Shown: positions 1 through 8,934 of the stretch, piece by piece
How the letters are laid out: the number at the start of each line of letters is the position of its first letter
How positions within the stretch are numbered: the first letter of the stretch is position 1
Assembly (NCBI RefSeq): GCF_013304445.1
Contig: NZ_JAAITA010000012.1
Span: 32,634 to 96,633 of the forward strand
From: Blautia hansenii
GTDB lineage: Bacteria; Bacillota; Clostridia; Lachnospirales; Lachnospiraceae
Direction of reading: 5' to 3'
DNA: 64,000 bases
Notes under the pieces: generated by a model
Told to the model about the DNA's origin: nothing
Database searches by the model: none
The model's input: only the letters and a program-made list of their open reading frames with translations
Position numbers and translations under genes: made by a program

Positions 1-27
1 GCATATAAAAAAACAGACCGCTTTTGT

Positions 28-1320
28 TCATGATTTGCAAAAGCCGCCTGTTCTTTTGTGAACAACGGTTTTCTTTTGCTCTGCAGGAAGCAGGTTCTGA
101 TAGCGGTACACGCTGAGCAGAAGTCCCAGAACCACATAAGATACCAGAAGGTTTGAGCCGCCGGAAGAAAGGAAGGGCAGAAAACTGGTCGTTCCAGGGA
201 AAAATCCGGCAGCTTCCCCTATGTGAAAAAGTGTCATAAAGAGGAAAAATAATGCACCTGCATAACCAATCATCATTCCCAGCTGATTTTTCTGTTTCTT
301 TGCCACATGCAGCCCTTTCATGGCCAGAATCAGCACCATAGCAACCACAACCACAGCGGCTATGACACCATAACTGGCGCTTAAAAACTGAACCACATCA
401 TATCTGCCATTTTCTCTTATCACTTCTGTTGAAAATCCAGAAATATGTCCCAGTCGTCCAAGATAATACTGTATTCTGTCTATCTGATAAGGGGCAAACC
501 AATGAAGTTTCACCCCCAACACGGCAATCCCTGCCGGGAGCGCCAGCGTTATTCCCCAGAACATTCCTAGAAAAACTCCCCTTTTCACCTGAAACCAGCC
601 TTTCCATACCGCATAACTCAAGAGAACCCCCTCCACCAGAAACAAAAATCCGGCCTGAAAAAGATGTGGCATACGGTAAGCCAGATAAACCGGAATCAGC
701 AGCCACAGAAGACATTTGCCAATTCCCCGTATTCCCTGTCCATAATACTGATATAAAATTCCTCCATAAAGAGGAATCGCCAGATACAACATGGAAGATA
801 TGGAAAACGTTCCGATTCCGGGAAGCGTTATCCAGCTATTGGCGCCATTCACAGATACAGGGAAAAACTCTGCCTGCAGGAAAAGGAAAAGTCCGCCCAG
901 TCCTGCCAGAAATTTTGCATATTTTCCCAGAAAACTGTAGTCCAGGCGGTATACGCCCAGCATCAGGCCAAAGCCCAGCACCACATGAAAAATATAGCGG
1001 ATAATGTGGCTGTTTCCCAAGGTTCCATCGCTTTTTCCAATCACGGTCTGAATCACAATTCCCAGAAAACTGATAAACCCTATGAGGATAATCATAGACC
1101 AACACATCTGTGGTCTGTGAAGGGCATCCAGAGAAATTCCGGTTTCTACAGGGCTTCCCATATCCTCTACCGCCCTTTTCACTGCCTCGTCCCTGTCCAT
1201 GCCTTCCAGAAGATTGTCTGAAATCTGCTCTTCCAAATGTCCCCGCAGTTCTTCTTCCACCATTTTTCGGGCCTGCTTGCAGCGTATCTGCTCCAGTACT
1301 TTTTGTAAATATTCTTCCAT
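28..1320 (-). CDS. HAAS-SEDS fusion: FtsW/RodA-like membrane protein with N-terminal HAAS-type domain
   Basis: 430 aa. Residues 1-65 are a charged helical segment (VEEELRGHLEEQ, then DEAVKRAVEDMGSP) typical of the HAAS/DUF1700-type domain found with PadR regulators. From about residue 72 on there are some ten membrane segments of the SEDS family. The C-terminal part is clearly SEDS-like (FLPFLSSGGSNLLVSY near residue 385, matching the family's ISYGGSS motif). The region where RodA/FtsW enzymes carry QPDLG reads MPHLFQAGFLFL, so the catalytic Asp appears to be absent. Family knowledge: SEDS proteins are peptidoglycan glycosyltransferases. This one is more likely regulatory or degenerate (inference). 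It starts 3 nt after the padR stop, so the two are cotranscribed. Confidence 0.8.
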   Translation of the reverse strand: MEEYLQKVLEQIRCKQARKMVEEELRGHLEEQISDNLLEGMDRDEAVKRAVEDMGSPVETGISLDALHRPQMCWSMIILIGFISFLGIVIQTVIGKSDGTLGNSHIIRYIFHVVLGFGLMLGVYRLDYSFLGKYAKFLAGLGGLFLFLQAEFFPVSVNGANSWITLPGIGTFSISSMLYLAIPLYGGILYQYYGQGIRGIGKCLLWLLIPVYLAYRMPHLFQAGFLFLVEGVLLSYAVWKGWFQVKRGVFLGMFWGITLALPAGIAVLGVKLHWFAPYQIDRIQYYLGRLGHISGFSTEVIRENGRYDVVQFLSASYGVIAAVVVVAMVLILAMKGLHVAKKQKNQLGMMIGYAGALFFLFMTLFHIGEAAGFFPGTTSFLPFLSSGGSNLLVSYVVLGLLLSVYRYQNLLPAEQKKTVVHKRTGGFCKS

Positions 1321-1323
1321 TTG

Positions 1324-1653
1324 TCACCCCTCCAATCCTAAGACACTGGTTACTGCTCCGGCATATTCCCGCCACTCCGCCTCTTTCTCAGAAAGCATTC
1401 TGCGGCCTTCTCTGGTAATGCTGTAATATTTCCGCATTTTCCCCTGGATTTCCTGCTCATAAGATTGCAGAAGCTTCTTCTCCTCCATGGTGTGCAGCAA
1501 AGGATAGAGGGTTCCCGCTTTCAGCTCAAAAACATTTTGAGAACGCTGCCGTAATGTTGAAATCATTTCATACCCATACATATCTTTTTCCGACAGCAGC
1601 TTTAAAAGCAACATCGTCATACTGCCGGAAACCATTGTTTTACTGATTGCCAT
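1324..1653 (-). CDS. PadR-family transcriptional regulator
   Basis: 109 aa winged-helix protein. The PadR core is visible: LLKLLSEKDMYGYEMISTLRQRS (residues 15-37) and the wing with ELKAGTLYPLLHTMEEKKLL. The C-terminal dimer helix is the short PadR-s2 type (KYYSITREGRRMLSEKEAEW). The start has a strong AAGGAGGT site. It is the first gene of a two-gene operon with the HAAS-SEDS protein, the usual genetic context of HAAS domains. It probably represses its own AT-rich promoter, where the palindrome TCGATATATCGA (1707-1718) lies between the -10 and the start codon. The effector is unknown. Confidence 0.9.
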   Translation of the reverse strand: MAISKTMVSGSMTMLLLKLLSEKDMYGYEMISTLRQRSQNVFELKAGTLYPLLHTMEEKKLLQSYEQEIQGKMRKYYSITREGRRMLSEKEAEWREYAGAVTSVLGLEG

Positions 1654-1726
1654 TTTCTACCTCCTTGTGTCAGACATTTTCAAACAAAAATATAGCATAT
1701 AGTTTTTCGATATATCGATTAACTAT

Positions 1727-1755
1727 ATACTATATCGGTTATCTATATATGTCAA
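1727..1755 (-). promoter_or_regulatory. sigma-A promoter of the padR operon
   Basis: On the minus strand TTGACA (1750-1755), 17 bp, TAGTAT (1727-1732). Downstream of the -10 lies a perfect 12-bp palindrome TCGATATATCGA (1707-1718) in an AT-rich tract, a plausible PadR operator. Confidence 0.6.
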
Positions 1756-1761
1756 GGATTT

Positions 1762-1915
1762 TTATTCCCATTCTTCACTGCGGAGAATATCCCGTATCGT
1801 CTGCATGGACACATCCACCGAAGCAATTTCATCGGCGCACCGTTTCAGTTCCTGTCGGATGGTGGTTTCATATTTCCCATTTGCGGCAGGCGGCCCAGAG
1901 AACTTCTGCCTGGTC
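1762..1915 (-). pseudogene. 3' fragment of an unidentified gene
   Basis: Reading leftward, an open frame without a start ends at TAA (1762-1764). It encodes a hydrophilic helical tail (KYETTIRQELKRCADEIASV, then DVSMQTIRDILRSEEWE). Codon use looks coding, but the frame is cut off near 1915, exactly where the ABC-F remnant begins on the other strand. It could be the C-terminus of a regulator or other cytosolic protein. I do not recognise the family. Confidence 0.35.
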
Positions 1916-1922
1916 TGTCCGC

Positions 1923-2672
1923 ACAGAAACTGCCAAATATGGAAACGGACCTGTAGACAGAGGCTATATTGGCCATAAATCCGCTAAAATGATGAAACGT
2001 GCAAAAACGATTGAAGCCCGGCAGAAACAGGCCATAGAAGAAAAATCCGGCCTTTTGAAAAATGCAGAATATACGGAAAATTTAAAGCTTTTCCCTCAGA
2101 AATATCATACAGATACTCTGGCTTCCTTTTCCCATATCTGCATTTGTTATGACCGGAAACCTGTCTGCGGCCCGCTTTCCTTTTCTGTACAGCAAGGGGA
2201 CCGTCTGGTGCTGCATGGAAAAAACGGCAGCGGCAAAAGCAGCCTTTTAAAACTTTTGACCGGGATATCTGTTCCTCATACAGGCACAGTTACCGTAGGT
2301 TCCGGGCTTCAAATTTCCTATGTTCCACAGGACACTTCCCACTTAAAAGGCACACTTTCGGACTTTGCGGCCCAGAACCAGATAGAAGAAACCCTGCTGA
2401 AAACCCTGCTGCGGAAAATAGACTTTGCCCGTACACAGTTCCTGAAAGATATGCAGGATTTTTCAGAAGGCCAGAAAAAGAAAGTGTTGGTAGCCAAAAG
2501 TCTCTGTGAGCAGGCTCATCTCTATGTATGGGATGAACCCCTGAACTTTATTGACATCTATTCCCGTATGCAGATAGAAGAACTCATACTGGAATTTGCA
2601 CCCACCATGATTTTCGTAGAACATGACCGCACATTCCGCCAGAAAATAGCAACGAAAACCATAGAAATCTAA
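1923..2672 (+). pseudogene. C-terminal half of an ABC-F (Lsa/Vga-type) ATPase, 5'-truncated
   Basis: About 250 codons that match only the linker and second ATPase domain of ABC-F proteins. The linker carries VDRGYIGHKSAKMMKRAK, followed by Walker A GKNGSGKSS, a signature in the form FSEGQKKKVLVAKSL, Walker B LYVWDEPLNFID and the H-loop FVEHDRTF. The first ATPase domain is missing. The frame runs on upstream (from 1647) through sequence with no resemblance to the family. Family knowledge: full-length Lsa/Vga-type ABC-F proteins protect ribosomes from lincosamides, streptogramins and pleuromutilins. With one domain gone, that function is unlikely here. Confidence 0.8.
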
Positions 2673-2683
2673 AATTCCAGCGA

Positions 2684-2731
2684 AAAAGAGCAGCATCCAG
2701 AGATGCCGTACTCTCCAGATTCTGCTCTTTT
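2684..2731. terminator. bidirectional terminator hairpin
   Basis: A 10-bp perfect stem AAAAGAGCAG/CTGCTCTTTT with a 28-nt loop. It lies between two converging genes and has A/T runs on both sides. Confidence 0.7.
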
Positions 2732-2739
2732 CACTTTTC

Positions 2740-3102
2740 TTATATTCTTTTTATTTTCTGGTTCTGTTTATTTCTGTATTTCAGATTGTTCCGAATACGT
2801 CCCCCGCAGCCTGCGCAGAACAACAGCACAAACACCATGACTACAACCATAGAAAGCTGCCCTGTTGTCCACGCCGCAACAAATGCATACACATTCAGAA
2901 GCAGCAGCAAAACGCCCCAGTACAGGCATACCGTGCCCTCGCCTCTGCACCATGCCCGGTTTTCTTCTTTTTGGGTTTCATCAAATCCCGCGGTGAGAAA
3001 CTTTTTCTTACGGAACATATACATGCCGCGAATCACATAAAAAATACCAAAAACCCCGGAAAATTGTATGACAATACTCAGTACCGACCAAAGAGATTCC
3101 AT
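2740..3102 (-). CDS. small membrane protein, DUF3784-like
   Basis: 120 aa. There is an N-terminal membrane segment (about 5-27), then a short cytosolic stretch FLTAGFDETQKEENRAWCRG that resembles the 'AGYNTMSKEE' block of DUF3784 proteins. Two further membrane segments (about 60-98) and a basic tail follow. Function unknown. It lies 12 nt downstream of the PFL-family gene and could be cotranscribed with it. Confidence 0.65.
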   Translation of the reverse strand: MESLWSVLSIVIQFSGVFGIFYVIRGMYMFRKKKFLTAGFDETQKEENRAWCRGEGTVCLYWGVLLLLLNVYAFVAAWTTGQLSMVVVMVFVLLFCAGCGGRIRNNLKYRNKQNQKIKRI

Positions 3103-3114
3103 TTCCTCTTCTCC

Positions 3115-4479
3115 TTAGTTCTTAAAGCTGTGAATCGGCGCCGGGATTCTTCCGGTTCTGTTCACAAAGTTTTCGCAGGAATAGGGATTCACCGGCATAA
3201 CCGGCGCATAGCCCAGAAGACCGCCGAATTCCACCGTTTCTCCCACGCCTTTGCCGATAACCGGAATCACACGCACGGCTGTAGTTTTCTGGTTTACCAT
3301 ACCGATGGCACATTCGTCTGCAATAATGCCTGCAATCGTGGTTGCTTTTGTATCTCCGGGAATCGCAATCATATCCAGCCCTACGGAGCAGACACAAGTC
3401 ATAGCCTCCAGCTTTTCAATGGTCAGGGCATTCGCTACAACTGCGTCAATCATACCCTGGTCTTCGCTGACCGGAATAAAAGCACCGCTCAATCCGCCTA
3501 CATAAGAGGAAGCCATCACACCGCCTTTTTTCACCTGGTCATTTAAAAGAGCCAGAGCAGCCGTGGTTCCCGGCGCGCCTGCATATTCCACACCGATTTC
3601 ATGGAGAATATCTGCCACACTGTCTCCAATAGCCGGAGTCGGCGCCAGAGAAAGGTCGATAATACCGAAAGGAATCCCCAGACGTCTGGACGCCTCCTGA
3701 GCCACCAACTGTCCCACGCGGGTAATCTTAAAGGCCGTCTTTTTAATCGTTTCGCAGAGCACTTCAAAATTCTTGCCTCTCACCTGTTCCAGCGCCTTTT
3801 TCACAACACCCGGACCGGATACGCCTACATTGATAACCGCGTCTGCCTCGGTCACTCCGTGAAAAGCACCTGCCATAAACGGATTGTCGTCAGGAGCATT
3901 GCAGAATACCACCAACTTTGCACAGCCCAGAGAATCCTCTTCCTTGGTAGCCTGAGCCGTTTCCAGAACAATACTGCCCATAAGGCGCACGGCATCCATG
4001 TTGATTCCTGTTTTGGTAGAACCCAGATTCACAGAACTGCATACCCGCTCCGTAGAAGCCAGCGCTTCAGGAATAGAACGAATCAAAAGCTCGTCTGCCG
4101 CTGTCATGCCCTTACACACGGTGGCAGAATAGCCCCCGATAAAGTTGACGCCCACCTCTTTCGCCGCCTTATCCAGCGTCTTTGCCAGACTGACAAAATC
4201 CTCCGGTGTCTTGCAGGCTGCACCGCCTACAAGTGCAATAGGGGTTACAGAAATTCTTTTATTGACAACCGGAATTCCGAACTCCTTGGAAATATCATCT
4301 CCTGTTTCCACCAGATGTCTGGCCAGTCCCGTAATTTTTTCGTAAACCTTACGGTTCACCTGCTGTAAATCGGAATCAATACAGTCCAGAAGACTGATAC
4401 CCAGCGTAATGGTGCGCACGTCCAGGTTTTCTTCCTCAATCATTTTATTTGTCTCATTGACTTCATACATGTTAATCAT
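3115..4479 (-). CDS. PFL family protein (UPF0210/DUF711)
   Basis: 454 aa, the normal family length. Typical blocks are [14 protein letters not shown] near residue 25, [14 protein letters not shown] near 120, [15 protein letters not shown] near 225 and the [19 protein letters not shown] tail. The family is distantly related to glycyl-radical enzymes by fold but has no established reaction. The gene follows an ACT-domain gene with a 30-nt gap. This pair is conserved across Clostridia and suggests amino-acid-responsive control (inference). The start is uncertain: a second ATG lies 9 nt downstream. Confidence 0.9.
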   Translation of the reverse strand: MINMYEVNETNKMIEEENLDVRTITLGISLLDCIDSDLQQVNRKVYEKITGLARHLVETGDDISKEFGIPVVNKRISVTPIALVGGAACKTPEDFVSLAKTLDKAAKEVGVNFIGGYSATVCKGMTAADELLIRSIPEALASTERVCSSVNLGSTKTGINMDAVRLMGSIVLETAQATKEEDSLGCAKLVVFCNAPDDNPFMAGAFHGVTEADAVINVGVSGPGVVKKALEQVRGKNFEVLCETIKKTAFKITRVGQLVAQEASRRLGIPFGIIDLSLAPTPAIGDSVADILHEIGVEYAGAPGTTAALALLNDQVKKGGVMASSYVGGLSGAFIPVSEDQGMIDAVVANALTIEKLEAMTCVCSVGLDMIAIPGDTKATTIAGIIADECAIGMVNQKTTAVRVIPVIGKGVGETVEFGGLLGYAPVMPVNPYSCENFVNRTGRIPAPIHSFKN

Positions 4480-4509
4480 AGGTGATTTTCCGTCCTTTCT
4501 GCCTGCTTC

Positions 4510-4782
4510 TTAAATCCGGTGCATTTTTGTGAAAATGTCTTCTAACTGCACACGAATCACCACGCCGATTCCATTTCCAATCTCTTCCAGTTCTTCGGAA
4601 ATCACATTGAGTTTTTTTGCAGACATGCTGGTATCTGTAATCATCATCATATTGAAATATCCGTCTACAATCGTCTGAGAAATATTCAGAATGTTAATTT
4701 TGTTCTCTGCCAGGTAAGTACATACCTTTGCAATAATTCCTACGGTGTCTTCTCCCACAACGGTAATAATGGTCTTCTTCAT
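4510..4782 (-). CDS. ACT domain protein (UPF0237 family)
   Basis: 90 aa, a single ACT domain covering residues 3-75 (VVGEDTVGIIAKVCTYLAEN, then NILNISQTIVDGYFNMMMI). Such proteins bind small ligands, usually amino acids, at a dimer interface. A GAGGAG site precedes the ATG. It is the upstream partner of the PFL-family gene, as in other Firmicutes. Confidence 0.9.
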   Translation of the reverse strand: MKKTIITVVGEDTVGIIAKVCTYLAENKINILNISQTIVDGYFNMMMITDTSMSAKKLNVISEELEEIGNGIGVVIRVQLEDIFTKMHRI

Positions 4783-4838
4783 GATTAGCTCCTCATTTCT
4801 TATTTTATTTGTAAAATGTTTCTTTCTACCTGCTGTCT

Positions 4839-5636
4839 TTACACAGTTACCAAATCCGACACCTGCTCCCGGTGTGCCACAGCAATTTTAAAATCCGAAG
4901 ATTTCCAGGGATTTTCCCCCATAGTCACCTCGGAGCAGACCGTTTCATAAGCCAGCGCTTCGTAATTGTTCTCCCGACTTAAATGTCCCAGAAAAACAGC
5001 TTTCATCCGCTCATGCAGCAGACGGCACAAAAGGCGGCCTGCCGTTTCATTGGAAAGGTGTCCCCGGTTTCCCAAAATACGCTGCTTCAAATAATAGGGA
5101 TAACTTCCCACTTGCAGCATATTTACATCATGGTTGGCTTCCAGCAAAAGCACATCTAGTCCGGAGAGATTCTGCACTATGTAATCATCATAATATCCCA
5201 AATCCGTGGCAATGCCTGCAGACTTTGTACCATGATTTACCCGGTATCCCACCGGTTCTGCCGCGTCATGAGAAATGGCAAAGGGCTGCACCTGTAAATC
5301 CCCGATTTGAAATTTTTTGTCTGCCTCTATGGGACGGAAAAGCCCTTCCGGCATTTTCCCCAGGCTGCTCATGGACTGCATGGCCTCCATGGTTCCCCTG
5401 GTGCAGTAAATGGGGATTTTGTGCTTTCTGGAAATCACCCCAAGACCTTTGATATGGTCGGAGTGCTCATGGGTAATCAAAATACCGTCGCAGTCCCCGG
5501 TGGTGTGGTCAATGCTTCGCAGTCCCTCTTCAATGCGTTTTCCGCTGATTCCTACATCTACCAGCAGGCTTGTGGTATCACTTCCCACATAGATACAGTT
5601 TCCGCTGCTACCGCTGGCTATACTACAAAGATTCAT
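4839..5636 (-). CDS. MBL-fold metallo-hydrolase, WalJ/YycJ-like
   Basis: 265 aa metallo-beta-lactamase fold protein. The N-terminus CSIASGSSGNCIYV and the metal motif ITHEHSDHIKGL (residues 54-65) are visible, with further metal ligands in AISHDAAEP, ATDLGYYDD and the C-terminal LGHLSRENN. YycJ/WalJ proteins are double-strand DNA exonuclease-like hydrolases linked to DNA repair and the WalRK locus in Bacilli. There is no walRK here. Its start overlaps the coaE end by 14 nt, so the two are translationally coupled. Confidence 0.88.
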   Translation of the reverse strand: MNLCSIASGSSGNCIYVGSDTTSLLVDVGISGKRIEEGLRSIDHTTGDCDGILITHEHSDHIKGLGVISRKHKIPIYCTRGTMEAMQSMSSLGKMPEGLFRPIEADKKFQIGDLQVQPFAISHDAAEPVGYRVNHGTKSAGIATDLGYYDDYIVQNLSGLDVLLLEANHDVNMLQVGSYPYYLKQRILGNRGHLSNETAGRLLCRLLHERMKAVFLGHLSRENNYEALAYETVCSEVTMGENPWKSSDFKIAVAHREQVSDLVTV

Positions 5637-6225
5637 AATATGTCCTCATTTTCCGTTCAATCTGAAGATAAGTATGAGCTACATCTTCATCATTATATAA
5701 TTGGAAATCACAGCGCTCTTCAAAGACCTCTTCCGGAAGCTGGTTGTCCATCAGCTTTTTGATTTTCTCATCTGAATAGCCTCTGTCTCTGCGCAGTCTT
5801 TCCATGCGTACTTCTTTTTCGCAATAAATATACCATATCTCATCACAAATTTCATCATATTTTTCTTCCAGAAGCAAAGCTGCCTCAATAAAAAAAAATT
5901 CCGTCTCTTCTTTTCTGGACCGTTCAATTTCCCTTAAAATGTATTTTTTTACTTCCGGATGTACAATATCGTCCAGCTTTTTCAGCATTTCGGGATTATC
6001 AAAGACAATGGATGCAATGGCTGCCCGGTCCAAAGAGGTGTCCTCCCTTACCACCCAGTCCCCGAAAAGCTGAATCACCGGTTCATAGCACTCTCTTCCA
6101 GGCATCATCAGCATATGCCCCACTTCATCTGCCTTTACCACTCTGGAGTCGAAATGTTCTTCCATATAATTCAATACCGCGCTTTTGCCGCTTCCCACGC
6201 CGCCGGTTACTCCTATAATCCTCAT
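5623..6225 (-). CDS. coaE: dephospho-CoA kinase
   Basis: 200 aa. The enzyme phosphorylates the 3'-OH of dephospho-CoA, the last step of CoA synthesis. P-loop GGVGSGKS (residues 8-15), the lid/CoA region VFDNPEMLKKLDDIVHP and the RLRRDRGYSDEKIKKLMDNQ block are all present. I place the start at the ATG at 6225, 8 nt after GGAGG. The in-frame GTG two codons upstream is too close to the ribosome site. Part of the polA-coaE-MBL operon. Confidence 0.95.
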   Translation of the reverse strand: MRIIGVTGGVGSGKSAVLNYMEEHFDSRVVKADEVGHMLMMPGRECYEPVIQLFGDWVVREDTSLDRAAIASIVFDNPEMLKKLDDIVHPEVKKYILREIERSRKEETEFFFIEAALLLEEKYDEICDEIWYIYCEKEVRMERLRRDRGYSDEKIKKLMDNQLPEEVFEERCDFQLYNDEDVAHTYLQIERKMRTYYESL

Positions 6226-6258
6226 AGACACTTCCTCCTTTGTAACGCATTTCTCTAT

Positions 6259-8904
6259 TTATTTTGCCTCATACCAGCTTTTGCCGGTGTGCATATCAAT
6301 TTCCAGGGATACGGATAACTCCGCCGCTCCCTTCATTTCCTGCTCCAGAATGGCGGAAACCTGTTCCACCTCATCCTCTGCCGTTTCAATCAGCAGCTCA
6401 TCGTGTATCTGCAGAATCAGTCTGGATTTCAGATTTTCCTCTTTCAGGCGGCGGCTGACCTGAATCATGGCAATTTTAATAATATCTGCTGCCGTGCCCT
6501 GAATAGGGGAATTCATGGCTACCCGCTCCCCAAAGGAACGCTGCATAAAGTTGCTGGATTTCAGTTCCGGCACAGGACGGCGGCGTCCGAACATCGTACT
6601 GACATATCCCTCGTCCTTGGCCTGCTGTACCAGATTATCCAGAAATCCCTTTATCTTCGGATAAGTCTCAAAATAATTTTTAATGTACTGCTCTGCCTCT
6701 TTTCTCGTAATGCTCAAATCCTGGCTAAGTCCGAAAGAGCTGATACCATACACAATACCGAAGTTGACGGCTTTGGCATTCCGTCTCTGCAGAGGAGTTA
6801 CCTCTTCAAAAGGAATGTGGAACACCTGAGAAGCCGTCATTCTGTGGATATCCTGGGCTTCCCGATAAGCCTGTATCAGCTTTTCGTCCCCGGACATATG
6901 AGCCAGAACACGCAGTTCAATCTGGGAGTAGTCTGCGTCCAAGAACACATACCCGTCTTGGGGAATAAATACCTTTCTAAGAAGCCGTCCCAGTTCTGTC
7001 CGCACCGGAATATTCTGCAGATTGGGCTCTGTGCTGCTGATACGCCCTGTGGCAGTAATCGTCTGGTTAAAAGTGGAATGAATTCGGCCGCCTTCATCAA
7101 TATAGCCCGCCAGACCGTCCGCATAGGTGGATTTCAGTTTGGTAAGCTGGCGGTATTCCAGAATATCCGATACAATGGCATAATCTGCAGCCAGCTTTTC
7201 CAGTACATCTGCCGCCGTGGAATATCCGGTTTTCGTCTTCTTTCCTCCCGGCATCTGCAGCTTTTCAAAGAGAATCACTCCAAGCTGTTTGGGCGAATTG
7301 ATATTAAATTCTTCCCCTGCCTGCTGCCAGATACTTTTCTCCAGTTCTGCAATCCGCACCTGCAGCTTTTCTCCATACTCCTTCAATTCTTCTGCATTCA
7401 CCCGGATTCCCTCTTTCTCCATATCGGAAAGGGTAAACAACAGAGGCATTTCCATATCTGTATACAGCTTTTTCATCCCTGCTGCTTCCAGAGCCTCCAA
7501 AAGAGGCTGTCTGGCTTTTAAAGCCGTATAAGCCATATAGCAGACGCTTTTTGCCAGTTCCTCTTCTTTCTCTGCCGCTGCCTTGGAATAAGAAAGTTTT
7601 CCCAGCAGGTCTTCCTTTGCAGGGAGCATTTCTCCCAGATATTCTCTGGCAATATCGTCATAAGCATATTCGGATTTCAAGGGATTTAAGAGATAGGCGG
7701 CTATCTGGGCGTCAAACATGGCGGTATGATGGTCTAAATCCATATGCCGCAGCATGGCCTTTACATTCAAAGACGCCACCGCATTTCCCTGCTGACAGAG
7801 CATTTTTGCTTTATCCAGAAGATATGCTTCCGTCACAAATCCCTGGGGCAGCATGCCGTACACTTGCAAATCCCCTTCTTCCTCATAAGCCAGACCAAGC
7901 CCCAGAATCATTCCTTTTTCTTCCAGAAGTTCCAGTCCCACCCGCTCTTTCTTTTGAGCCAGTGCAAAAAGTTCCTCTGCTTTTGCAAAATCCGTAATGG
8001 TTGCAAAATGCTCTTCTGCCTTGCTGGTATTTCCGGTCTCTTCAAATCTGGAAAGGAAATTTTTAAATTCCAGTTCCTTAAAAAATTCGTAGGCTTCCTG
8101 AGTATATAAATCATGGATTCTGGCAGTTTCCCAGTCATACTCCACCGGACTGTCAATGCGGATAGTTGCCAAATCCTTACTGAGTACCGCTAAATCATAA
8201 TGCTCTAAAAAAGCATTTTTTGCTTTGTTGGGCTTAATTTCCTCTGCATGGGCATGGGCATTTTCCACACTGCCGTACTCTAAGAGCAGCTTGGTAGCCG
8301 TTTTTTCTCCCACTCCGGGAAGCCCCGGAATATTATCCGCCGTATCTCCCATCAGGGCTTTCAGTTCAATAATCTGCAGCGGGCTTAACTGATAAGCCTC
8401 CTGCACATCTTTTGCAAAATAATCTTCAATGGTGGTTTTTCCGCCCTTTGTCTTTGGAATACGAATGCAGATATGGTCTGTAGCCAGCTGCAGCAAATCC
8501 CTGTCTCCGGAAAGCACGGTGACATCCATGCCCTTTGCCTCGCTCCGTTTGGCAATCGTTCCTAAAAGGTCGTCCGCCTCATACCCCTCCATAGAGAGAA
8601 TTGGCACCCCCATAGCGCCAAGCACATCCTTCATCACCGGCACCTGCTGGCGCAGTTCCTGGGGCATGGGTCTTCTGGTTCCTTTATAGGCGTCGTACAT
8701 CTTGTGCCGGAAGGTGGGCGCCGAAAGGTCAAAGGCAACCGTAAGATAATCCGGTTTTTCTTCTTCCATCATTTTGAACAGGATGTTTAAAAAGCCGTAA
8801 ATGGCATTGGTGTGAAGCCCTTCGGAATTGGTCAAATCCGGCAGGCCGTAAAAGGCTCTGTTTAAAATACTGTGTCCGTCTATCAGCAGGATTTTTTCCC
8901 TCAT
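6259..8904 (-). CDS. polA: DNA polymerase I
   Basis: 881 aa. The 5'-3' exonuclease domain covers residues 1-290 (LLIDGHSILNRAFYGL, GVGEKTATKLL). A degenerate 3'-5' exonuclease domain covers about 300-470, and the polymerase about 500-881 with motif A DADYSQIELRVLAH, O-helix RRNAKAVNFGIVYGIS and motif C QIHDELLIE. Where proofreading enzymes have DxE, this protein reads VGLELLEEKG, so proofreading is probably lost, as in Bacillus Pol I. A good AAGGAG site precedes the start. coaE follows 33 nt downstream. Confidence 0.97.
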   Translation of the reverse strand: MREKILLIDGHSILNRAFYGLPDLTNSEGLHTNAIYGFLNILFKMMEEEKPDYLTVAFDLSAPTFRHKMYDAYKGTRRPMPQELRQQVPVMKDVLGAMGVPILSMEGYEADDLLGTIAKRSEAKGMDVTVLSGDRDLLQLATDHICIRIPKTKGGKTTIEDYFAKDVQEAYQLSPLQIIELKALMGDTADNIPGLPGVGEKTATKLLLEYGSVENAHAHAEEIKPNKAKNAFLEHYDLAVLSKDLATIRIDSPVEYDWETARIHDLYTQEAYEFFKELEFKNFLSRFEETGNTSKAEEHFATITDFAKAEELFALAQKKERVGLELLEEKGMILGLGLAYEEEGDLQVYGMLPQGFVTEAYLLDKAKMLCQQGNAVASLNVKAMLRHMDLDHHTAMFDAQIAAYLLNPLKSEYAYDDIAREYLGEMLPAKEDLLGKLSYSKAAAEKEEELAKSVCYMAYTALKARQPLLEALEAAGMKKLYTDMEMPLLFTLSDMEKEGIRVNAEELKEYGEKLQVRIAELEKSIWQQAGEEFNINSPKQLGVILFEKLQMPGGKKTKTGYSTAADVLEKLAADYAIVSDILEYRQLTKLKSTYADGLAGYIDEGGRIHSTFNQTITATGRISSTEPNLQNIPVRTELGRLLRKVFIPQDGYVFLDADYSQIELRVLAHMSGDEKLIQAYREAQDIHRMTASQVFHIPFEEVTPLQRRNAKAVNFGIVYGISSFGLSQDLSITRKEAEQYIKNYFETYPKIKGFLDNLVQQAKDEGYVSTMFGRRRPVPELKSSNFMQRSFGERVAMNSPIQGTAADIIKIAMIQVSRRLKEENLKSRLILQIHDELLIETAEDEVEQVSAILEQEMKGAAELSVSLEIDMHTGKSWYEAK

Positions 8905-8934
8905 TGTATTCTCCTTATCTGGTTCATTTTTGTC

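Noticed and set aside
429..1004. Plus-strand open frame opposite the SEDS-like gene
   Set aside because: Pro/Ser-rich shadow; the minus-strand membrane protein explains the region.
3601..4368. Plus-strand open frame opposite the PFL-family gene
   Set aside because: Shadow frame rich in His, Arg and Cys, with no start signal.
6403..7521. Plus-strand open frame (372 codons) opposite polA
   Set aside because: Antisense of conserved polymerase motifs; composition is not protein-like.
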